A stretch of 64,000 nt of DNA, taken from assembly GCA_003508835.1 (NCBI GenBank), contig PUFA01000289.1:930001-994000 (forward strand), in the 5' to 3' direction. Made by a program: the position numbers and the translations under genes. Positions within the stretch are counted from its first letter, which is position 1, and each line of letters opens with the position of its first letter. The notes under the pieces are model-generated. The model ran no database searches and was not told the origin of the DNA. It saw only the letters and a list, made by a program, of their open reading frames with translations. Positions 55,448 through 64,000 of this stretch are shown here, piece by piece. The stretch is from Eonycteris spelaea. Lineage: Eukaryota > Chordata > Mammalia > Chiroptera > Pteropodidae.

Positions 55448-56619
55448 CTGTGGAAACAGAAGTATGAGGATACTCTTTGGAGTGAAACTTATACCATTTT
55501 ATTTTTTTTTTCATCAGATATACAGCGAAGTCAGAACGCTATATGAGCTGGCAATTGACTCAGTCAATTCAGCTTTCAAGAAACACACATTTATACAATA
55601 CCTATTTGATGCCACCACAGGTGGAAAGAGAAGGGACAGAGAGGACATCTGAAATTCTCAGTGTAGTTTAAAAACATTTGAAAGTTAAGCATTTTTTCTT
55701 TTGTGTGTATTTAATGGTAAGCAAAAGTGTTAACTTACTTTTAGAAACAATGAGAATAGACCAGACTTTAAATAAAATATAATACAATTTACAAAAACAC
55801 CAAATCTATGTACGTGTATGTATATATTCAATGTCAAAATTAATTACTTCTAAATAACTCCATTTCTCAAAATGTCCCACTCATGCTTGAGAAGAGACTG
55901 GTGACTGGTTTTAGATACCTGAAGCTCAGTATGACATGATATAACTTCTAAACAGAGCTCATTTGAAGAAGATTGATTCTCAGCATGTTTGCTTGTTTAA
56001 TATTCTAAGATAGTTGCAAACCCTAAGAATCTGTTAGAAAAAGAAGGAAAGTGATACAAAAATAAACAATGAAAGCTTAATATGATCTTTGTGTAACATG
56101 CAAAATTTATTTTTATTCTCTGCTCAATGCCACAGTGGCAGGATAATTTACTGAAATATTTTTTAATGTATTTTTCTCCATATTTCCCTATTTCCTGTTA
56201 ATCCATGAAAATGGCTGATAGTAAAGACAGGAAGAACTGGGGTTGTCTTTTTTTGTGTTTTTGTTCTGCTTTGTTTTGTTTTGTTTTGGGGGGGAGGAGG
56301 ACAGGAACATGGGAAGCAGAGATGGGTAGACAAGGAATAAAAAGGTCAATTGATTCCCACGAAGCAGAAAGAGTGATAATAAGCAAGATCAGGGATTCTG
56401 TAAGTCATGAAAGCATACACCCACTCCCAGACTGTGCTGCAGGAAGTGACAAATTCCCAGGGGGATATACACGTTGACAAGTTGCAAGATAGGACTGGGA
56501 TTTCCTGCTTCCATGAATATTGTCTTCTCCCAAGAGTGATATGCAAGCAGAGCTGGCTTCACCAAACGACATGGGCTAGGACAATGGGCATCTCAGTTCT
56601 CAACTGAGGACTCATAAAT

Positions 56620-57200
56620 TGATTTCATCAGGTATTTCCCAGATACCTACTCAGTATTGGGCATTAGAGAAAACACAATGGCTAGGATCTCAGGGGGTTA
56701 AAGGAAAGTATTATTCTAGCCTGCTTATAATTTATAATCCAATGGGGGCAGCAGATATTAAGCAGATAATAATACAAGTATATAATCACAAAGTGTGGTA
56801 AGTGGTAATAAGTAAAAATATTAGATGCTATCTAATATCAAGAGAGGACTAATCTAGAGGGTTGAAAGCCTTGTCTAAGGAAATGACATTTGAGCCAAGA
56901 TCTGCAGAGTGTGTAAGAATTAACTAAGTGAGAGCAGAAGAACAGAAGACAATGTTCCTGATTAATTCAAAGAGGTAACCAGAGCCTAAAGTGGGAAAAA
57001 GCATCCCATCCCTGAGCAAAAAGCTAGGGAGACTAGAGCTCAGAGTGGGACTGGATGAGCTGTGAGCAGCAGGCAGTGTCTTCATGACCATGGGACTTCG
57101 CTTATGTAAGAATTAGACAGGGTAAGGGCTGAGGTTCTTTCTCCACTGTAACACTGGATCAGAGCAGGCATACTGTAAACCATTTTGCAGATGTAAAAAT
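56620..57200 (-). mobile_element. L2 LINE fragment, antisense
   Basis: CCTACTCAGTATTGGGCATT, AAATGACATTTGAGCCAAGA, TCTGCAGAGTGTGTAAGAAT and GGACTGGATGAGCTGTGAGC follow the reversed L2 3' region, as in the 25-kb copy. Confidence 0.7.
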
Positions 57201-57402
57201 AAAAGAGGTGATGTGACAGGGTCTGTCTTAACTAATTAGCTTTATTCTTTTCATGATTAAATATCTTAAAATTGTGAAATGATAGATAATATAGAAGTCA
57301 TCTTAAAGGCTAGTAAAAAAAATAAAAAATAAAAATCTGTCTCCAGGACACCTTAAAAACTGTGACCAAGCCTATTAACTCCTAAAAATACTTTCCAAAC
57401 AT

Positions 57403-57423
57403 TTTTTTTTTTTTTTTTTTTTT
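57403..57423. repeat. T homopolymer
   Basis: About 21 consecutive T. Comparable T runs occur at about 8150-8171 and 47942-47961. Confidence 0.9.
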
Positions 57424-59900
57424 AAAGATAGACCTAACATAGTCTCAGTGGTAAGACAAGGAAGACATTTATGTTTTTGTTTTTTGGCAAACCACTTCAC
57501 TTCGTGCATATCAAAGCTCTTCCTATCTCTCCTGTGCTATGTCATAAAACCCCTGACCCCTGCAAGCACAGTCATCAGGAGTAACAACCACAAACAAGGA
57601 AGGATCTGCAAACCAATCAAGTATTACGATAAACTATTTCCATCTTTTGATTCCACTTGAATCCAATCCACTCTAATCCGACCCAATCAATGACTGGGTT
57701 AGGTTCTGTGGCTTTTAAAGTCAATGACAATTTTGTTAAAGTGTAGGCAAGTCCAGAGAGAATATAAAAAATAAAATCAGCATAATTTTAACATATGGAG
57801 TATATTATGTATAATTTGTATGGCTAAAAAAATAGACTACATAAAATATTTATAAAATAGATGCAATAAATAAATGAAACAATAATGATAAATTAAAAAT
57901 ATATATTTAACAACAAATCTGTTTTAGTATTTCAGTGATGAACTATTCATTACATTGACTCTCTCCCAGCACAGTTTTCAAGGTAACTTGCTTATTGTTT
58001 TGCTTCTAATGAAGTTAAGCTATAGTACTGAGGACGTTTGAACACTAGATGGCATGTTGCAAAGTTAGTCTACTTGAGATGGTGTGGAAATTGTGAAGAA
58101 TGAAAGGCTTCAGACTCATTCTTCATCCACAAGCAATATTCTTAGCACCAAAGCTGTAGTAATTTCCCAAGATTAGAAATATTTGAACTATGAATCAAGG
58201 TAAGAGATGTGGACTGTTATGATTATATTATCCCTTCTCTAGAGAGATATGTTTCATTAGTTTGATAGCATTATAGTATGTATATACTCACATGCTGTTA
58301 TGTAGAAAAAATATTCAGATATATATATTTCAATCAACAAATGTTATTAAGTTTTTGCTTAAAACTTATGACTTAAAAGATAAAATTTATAATTCTTTTG
58401 GGGGCTTTATTAAGTTAGGTTATTTTGTAGAAATAGAGACTTCTCCATTTTCCTAGCATTCTCATATTTAGCTTTGTCTTTTCCCACTGAATGGAAGAAA
58501 ACAATCACTTCTGGAAAGACTTCAGCATACGTGCCAGTTCTGATTCACCTCAAGGGCCTCACATCTGCCTCAACTGCCTACTACAACAAGAAGTCTGGGG
58601 TTTCTCTGAAAAATCCATTGGTATACCAACTCTACACAATTAGCAAACATCTGCCTCTAACTCTCTGGCCTGATACCTCTTACCAAAAATCCATTACTTT
58701 GGCTAATTAATATTTGTTTAACATATTATAGTCAATTAGGTGAATACCAATATTGTGTATTAATTGTCCAATATACCTAGAGGAACTTGCCATCTTTGCC
58801 TCAGAAAAATATATCTGAGTCTTCATCAAAGTGAAATGAAAGGACTTAATTGGGGCAAAAGTTGGTGTACATGAAGAATTAAAATCCCTAACCTGGTTAA
58901 CAATCGTAGCAACGGCCACAGCACACATGTATACACATCTCTTTCTGCCTCAGGCCCTCATAGCAGTCCATTGAGTAACTTCTGTTATGAACCCTATTTG
59001 GGGCACTAGAACAGGAAACTGCACATATATGAAATTCTTTTTGGCTAATTACTGAGATTGAGGATTTTTAAAGTAACACTGTTTTGGTAGAAATTTGAAT
59101 CTATTTGTTAATGTAAAATCATTATATAGACCTCAGGTCCTTTTCACTCACCTGATAGTAGAATCTGTTTTCAGAAATTAAGATAAATAATCATGTACAA
59201 TCTAGCCAGTGAGAGCAAAGAAGCAGAGTCAGGCCCAGGGAGTTTGAGTAAGAGAGTGATCAGGACAGAAGATGCTCTGTAGCAAAAATGTCCCTTAATT
59301 AATCAACATATAGGGTTTTGTTTTCATCTTATATTGTACTTGGACTTACTTCTGGATCCCGTATGCTTTTTATTAAACTTAAAGGATAATTCCATGAGAC
59401 TTTCTATTATTGACCTAATTTTATATTCTTAGGCTCTTCCTTTAGCCATTCTAGATTGCTCTAGAAATCATTAATTCACCACTTATGGTGTGCACTGCCT
59501 TTGTGCCACGTGCCAGGAAAAACAGAAATGAAGAACATCGATTTTTTTTTTTTTGTCCTCTTTGGATTTATATCTAACCGATCAACAACATGTTTCTAAA
59601 CAAATCCTCATTTGTTCAACTTGTTAACACTTTTTGTGTGTTCTAGCTGCTAAGTCCCTTCCAGGTATGTGATCTCAAGAATATTTTTATATTTCCTAGA
59701 AATGGTCTGCACTATTTACAATCTTTGTACAATATAGGCCTCTTACTAATCTGAATAGGATAAAGGAGTCTGACGACAATCCCTCCTTGTTTATCCTCTA
59801 AGCCTACCTCTATCACTAATAAACAGACTCACACCCACAGGTAAATCCAAATGCCACGGTAAATACAAATATAATACTACACAGGCAAAACCATGTAACT

Positions 59901-60033
59901 TTTTTTTTTTTTTTTACACCTATAGCACCTGGTATTCCTAGGTGGTCTCCTATCCAAATACTAATCAGGCCAGATCTTGCTTAGTTTCAAGATCAGACGA
60001 GATCGGGCATGTTCAAGGTGGCATGGCCATAGA
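59901..60033 (-). mobile_element. 5S rRNA-derived SINE, short form
   Basis: On the - strand the copy starts CTATGGCCATGCCACCTTGA and runs through GATCTCGTCTGATCTTGAAA and TAGGAATACCAGGTGCTATA, the full length of a 5S-like body, then goes straight into poly(A). It lacks the long tail of the other two copies. Flanking repeats CATGTAACTTTT (left) and CATGCAACTTTT (right) are imperfect target-site duplications. The base changes and the poly(A) mark it as a retroposon, not a 5S gene. Confidence 0.9.
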
Positions 60034-60669
60034 AAAACATGCAACTTTTAAGCCTCAAAATTAGAAATGGAAAGTTTTTACTCTGGATACTTTGCACAGG
60101 ACACAATACAATCAGTTGATTAAACTAAATAGAATTAATTTCCAACAAACCGACACAGAAAGTTATTAAAGATATTGGGAATTTATTTGCAATACACAGA
60201 GTGAGATAACCTAAAATTCGCTTAAAATTAAAAAAAAAATAAAGTCATATCCATCAAACTCTATGGATAACATATTGAGACTGAAAGTGATAGTAGCATT
60301 GCCTAGCACCAGATTATCGTAAACAACACATTGTCTATCAAGTTCACCAAGATATGAAAAAGCAAATCTAACGGTAAGTAAATAGTTTCAAACTAAACTA
60401 AATGTCTACAAGAAAAGCCTGGTTTTGTTCAAGCTTATTTTCTTATATATCTGTCAAAAATGGTACACTTTTGGGCGGTGAAACTTTAATCAAGTTAAAC
60501 TGTCATGACTTATTGTACAGTCATGAAAGTGTCACTATTGAATTATATAGAACATCGAAAGGCAGTTTTATCTCGAGGCAAAGTCCTGGACTATATTGAA
60601 TTTGTGCTTATCCCAGACAAGTCTCCTGGTTTAAAACTAATGATGGCAGAGAACTGCATGATTACTCCT

Positions 60670-61073
60670 ACTATGGACTGAACTGTCCACCCTCTACCCC
60701 GCCCTTGCCAATTCATACGTTGAAGCCCTAGCCTCTGAGGTGATGTTATTTGGAGATGGGGCCTTTGGGAGGTAATTAGAGTGAGATGAGGTTATGAGGG
60801 TGGGACCCTGGTTTGATGGGATTAGTGCCCTTATAAGAAGAGAGCTTGCTCCCTACTTCCTACCCCATGCATACACAAGGAAAGTTATGTGAGCATACTG
60901 GTGAGAAAATGGCCATCCACAAACCAGGAGGAGAGCCATTTCCAGAACCCAACCATGCTGGCACCCTGATCTCAGACTTCTAGCTTTCAGAATTGTGAGA
61001 AAATAAATTTCTATTGTTTAAGCCACCCGGGCTGTGGCATTTTTTTATGGCAGCTTGAGTTGACTAATACAAT
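60670..61073 (+). mobile_element. solo LTR of an ERVL-MaLR element
   Basis: The LTR starts near ACTATGGACTGAACTGTCCA and ends GTTGACTAATACAAT. Internal landmarks are GGGGCCTTTGGGAGGTAATT, GGGATTAGTGCCCTTATAAG, CCTGATCTCAGACTTCTAGC, GAGAAAATAAATTTCTATTG and AAGCCACCCGGGCTGTGGCA, typical of MLT1A/MST-like LTRs. No internal retroviral sequence is attached. Confidence 0.8.
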
Positions 61074-61224
61074 ACCCAAATCTGCATTTAGTGAATACAC
61101 CTTTAAAGCCATTAATGGTACTGCTAAAGTATTAGATAATGAAGTGTTAGCAGAAAGAGAGAAATATGCTTTCAGAGAATATGGGTTTATGGAACTAGTG
61201 TCAGACCAGAGTGATATAGAAGAA

Positions 61225-61375
61225 AGTGATTCTCAACCTTGGTTGCACACGGAATGTTTGTTTCTCAAGACACCCATGATTGGGTCCTATACATTCTTAT
61301 ATATAATTGGGCTGAAGCCTGGGCATTGACATTTTTAAAAAGCTCCTCAGGTGATTCTCATGTGCTTCCAGGGTT
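61225..61375 (+). mobile_element. MER5A-like hAT DNA transposon fragment
   Basis: AGTGATTCTCAACCTTGGTT, CTGGGCATTGACATTTTTAA and AGCTCCTCAGGTGATTCTCA follow the Charlie-derived short element. Open frames at 61060-61557 cross the LTR and this element and are not a gene. Strand is nominal. Confidence 0.7.
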
Positions 61376-61639
61376 GGACATGGAGGCAGCTTCGATATAT
61401 AATGGTCACAGATTTAAATATGGCCACTCTTACCATCCACTGGAAACTACCAGTTACAGACTTGTCTCTCCAATGTTTCTTGGAGGGAAGAATGCCGTTC
61501 ATGCTTAAACCTAACTCTCACATTGCCCTTTTCTTTCCTACTTCTAGAATTACTTAGATATATGTGATATGGACTTCTCCCTGATAATGCTAGCTAAACA
61601 CATAAAGAAATTTTGATGGTTTGACATACAATCTAACAT

Positions 61640-61700
61640 ATCACACACACGAGCACATGTAAACATGCATGCACACACATTTGCACACATATACATATAT
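61640..61700. repeat. CA/TA-rich microsatellite
   Basis: Interrupted ACACAC and ACATATACATATATAT runs. Confidence 0.75.
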
Positions 61701-62299
61701 ATCTGTACATGTATAAGATACAAAGTAACAGAATACCCTGCTATATACCTAGGAAGATATTACTTTAAGCGTCTGAGTTTTGTGATTACAAAGAATAGAC
61801 CCCACAAACAGAAAGTAGCTACTCCCAAATTGAAAAAATAAACTTATGAATATTTGTCCATTTGCTACTTCTAACGATTATTCCCCAGGGGTAAGTCTCT
61901 CATTTCATTGTTTCTTTAATACGTCACTTGCCTTGCCCTTCCATCCCTTTGCCTTCTCCTCCTTATGTGTCAGCTCCCAAACTTTTCTTCCTCTGCTGGC
62001 TTCCAAGTGTTACTTTCCTCAACTCTATGCACAATCCCTGGATAAATCCATAAATTCAACTATCACTTTTCTACAATGACCACAAAGTATATACATCTCT
62101 ACTCCAGACCTCTGCACTGGATTCTTAGATGTTCCATATACATTTTGAACTCTATGTAAACAAAGCTGGATAATAGTAACAAAATCTTGCAATAAAATTA
62201 TTCTGTCTTTAACATGTTTTCAACCATAAATGGCATCACCATTTACACAAGCAAGCAAGAAACATAGAAGTCAATCTAAATTTTGCTGTTCCCAAGACC

Positions 62300-62400
62300 C
62301 TAAATTTAATAGTGATTAGTATTCTCAGAATGAGTTGCATATTGGAATCACCTGGAAAGTTTTAAAAAATACTAATGACTGAATCCTATATTTTCTGATG
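62300..62400 (+). mobile_element. MER5A-like fragment
   Basis: GAGTTGCATATTGGAATCAC, CTGGAAAGTTTTAAAAAATA and CTGAATCCTATATTTTCTGA match the middle of MER5A-type elements. Strand is nominal. Confidence 0.6.
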
Positions 62401-63182
62401 TAATACCTTATGAACTCATTCTCTCTTCAGCAGTTTCACTGACACTGCTCAAGTTTGAGTCTGTATCACTCACATCCATTCATGTAACAGCATATTAGCT
62501 GTTCTCTCTGCTACAAGCCGGTCTTCCCATCCCCAACTCTCTGAACATATTATATGGGTAGTCATCAGCAATAACAAACAAATGTAAATAACAAATAAAA
62601 TGCCTGGTTGTATAACTTTTGAGTATCGTATTTGAATACAAAGGGCATATGTTTAAATGTATGTAGATAAATATATATCACACAGAAACATATATATTTA
62701 TTTTCTAGACTAGACATTAGTATATTTGGGTTAGTATGTTTGAGAGCATTGATTCACTTTATACATAGCCATACTCTAACTTGTCTAAGTAAAATAAAAA
62801 TTTAGACCAAAGAATAAAAATAAAATCTGACTTTTTCCATTATAGTGCCTAGGTGCTTTCTTCAGTGAGGAAAGATTAGAGGAACTTGAGATACTCATAA
62901 GTGGTGTAGAATATTCAGGAAAGTTTCTTAAAGCATTATTATGTCAGTATAACTATTTTAACAGGCTACCTTGTGTATACATATGCATACAATTCCAATG
63001 AGAATAGCAAAAACTGATTAAAACTTTAAGTGCTATTAGTTACAAAATTAATCAACATGGCTATTAAAATTAGTTAATATTTCTCTCCAAGTCTAGTGAT
63101 TTTGGATCCAATATTCAATGTCATATCCAAATTTAACGTAGAAGTAACACTCAAATCAAATGCACACAATACATTTTTTTTT

Positions 63183-63392
63183 AATTAAATTTTTTAGGCG
63201 AGGCAACCCTTGGTTGACCTTACAGATTGCAAGGACCTTGTCAGCTTACAATCCCTTATTTTTTATTTTTTATAGCTATAGCACCTGATCTTTCTAGGTG
63301 GTCTCCCATCCAAGTACTAACCAGGCCCAACCCTGCTTAGCTTCTGAGATCAGACAGGATCGGGCTCGTTCTGGGTGGCATGGCCATAGACA
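63183..63392 (-). mobile_element. 5S rRNA-derived SINE, long form
   Basis: On the - strand the copy starts CTATGGCCATGCCACCCAGA and continues with CTGATCTCAGAAGCTAAGCA and GTACTTGGATGGGAGACCAC, the best 5S match of the three. It is followed by the same tail as at 31895 (GGGATTGTAAGCTGACAAGG, GGTCAACCAAGGGTTGCCTC) and an A-rich end. Flanking CAATACATT copies (near 63168 and 63398) are target-site duplications. This is the youngest-looking copy. Confidence 0.92.
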
Positions 63393-63659
63393 CACCAATA
63401 CATTCTTGTACTATAAATGACATTAATATTTTCCAAACTCTTAAGAGCCAAGTTATAAAAAAAAAAGCTCCATAAAGTCCCTCCCATAGATATTAACTCA
63501 AATCAATGAAGGTATGTAGATTTTCCTATTAAACTAAGATCATATAGTCCTATCACTGATGTATATAACTCCTTAGAATAAGTATTGACATAGAGTTGTC
63601 TGAAATTCACCAGTGATAGAGATTATAGCCTGTCTGCAAGCCAGAGATTTCATTGTTTA

Positions 63660-63760
63660 TGTGTGTATATCTACATACTATAAACATATATATATATACA
63701 CACACATATTATACACATGCATACACACACACACACATACGCACACTCACACACACACAC
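63660..63760. repeat. TA/CA compound microsatellite
   Basis: GTGTGTATATC, then ATATATATATACACACACAT, then several CA runs. Confidence 0.85.
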
Positions 63761-63813
63761 GTCCTTTATAGAATTTAAAAATACATTCAATGAGTTCTAT
63801 CATATGAAGAAAA

Positions 63814-63999
63814 TCAGTCCAGGTGCCCCTTGATTGACTTTATGTGTTGGACTTTGTTTTTCCTCAGTGTCAACAGATCTTCATCGCATTTATTTATAAT
63901 TGCTTCGGGAGAAAACTCAAGCTTTTGAGGTTCCACAGAGTATCTATAGTTGCTAATGGATGAAGCAGTTAGTTTGTGCAGGATTTTTAATAAAGGCAG
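63814..63999 (-). other. unidentified open frame running off the right edge
   Basis: Read on the - strand from the edge there are 61 codons without a stop, then TGA at 63814-63816. The translation includes KILHKLTASSISNYRYSVEP and KCDEDLLTLRKNKVQHIKS, with a protein-like mix of residues in otherwise AT-rich intron. It does not match ARHGAP24 or any protein that I recognise. It could be the 3' part of a processed pseudogene, a decayed transposon frame, or chance. Confidence 0.3.
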
Positions 64000-64000
64000 G

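Larger units (their letters stand above)
55448..64000 (-). other. ARHGAP24: ARHGAP24 intron (partial)
   Basis: More than 8.5 kb of intron upstream of the first visible RhoGAP exon. I searched for the next exon (arginine-finger block ending in EKPSFDS) and did not find it, so it must lie beyond the window. Contents are an antisense L2, two 5S-derived SINEs, a MaLR LTR, MER5A-like pieces, CA/TA microsatellites and an unidentified open frame at the edge. Intervals 55450-56600 and 57450-59880 hold no feature I can name apart from T runs. Confidence 0.7.

Noticed and set aside
59935..60033. 5S rRNA gene (also at 31978-32093 and 63275-63392)
   Set aside because: Several changes from the 5S sequence, a poly(A) end and target-site duplications show SINE copies rather than working 5S genes.
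61060..61557. Overlapping open frames of 68-89 codons
   Set aside because: They cross the end of a MaLR LTR and a MER5A-like element.

Overview
This is a stretch of mammalian nuclear DNA, AT-rich, made of split genes, long introns and dispersed repeats. Two genes point tail to tail. The 3' end of MAPK10 (the MAP kinase JNK3) lies on the + strand at about 1-18500, possibly to beyond 20 kb. The 3' half of ARHGAP24 (FilGAP, a Rac-directed RhoGAP) lies on the - strand from the right edge down to about 32 kb. The same two genes are convergent neighbours on human 4q21.3, so this is the orthologous locus.

The best clue to the species is three SINE copies whose head is a degenerate reverse-complemented 5S rRNA gene (31.9, 59.9 and 63.2 kb). 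Two share an extra tail and one lacks it. Among mammals, 5S-derived SINEs with a short and a long form are described from Old World fruit bats (Pteropodidae). No Alu, rodent B1/B2, carnivore or ruminant SINE was seen. A fruit bat is therefore the favoured source (inference).

Layout. 1-5363: MAPK10 intron, with few clear repeats. 5364-17595: the last three coding exons of MAPK10, ending with a five-base-offset double splice acceptor that chooses between the short (alpha1) and long (alpha2) JNK3 C-termini. 17596-about 24000: 3' UTR and flank, starting with a (CA)n tract and with no recognisable dispersed repeat. 24-32 kb: intergenic, dominated by an old antisense L2 of about 2.8 kb, plus MIR and DNA-transposon fragments. 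32-64 kb: ARHGAP24, with five coding exons (33779-33537, 40684-39608, 50952-50831, 52949-52876, 55447-55315) in introns filled by L1, MIR, L2, hAT, a MaLR LTR and two of the three 5S SINEs.

The genes do not form an operon-like unit. JNK3 is a stress-activated, mainly neuronal kinase; FilGAP is a filamin-bound Rac GAP controlling cell shape. Two single-base deletions break the expected ARHGAP24 frame (G run at 40360-40365; about 33592-33596), and a 180-base tandem duplication at 46207-46565 differs only by small indels. Together these raise the possibility of local assembly errors. I found no previously undescribed gene system. The items most worth checking are the frameshifts, a 15-base candidate microexon in MAPK10 and an unidentified open frame at the right edge.
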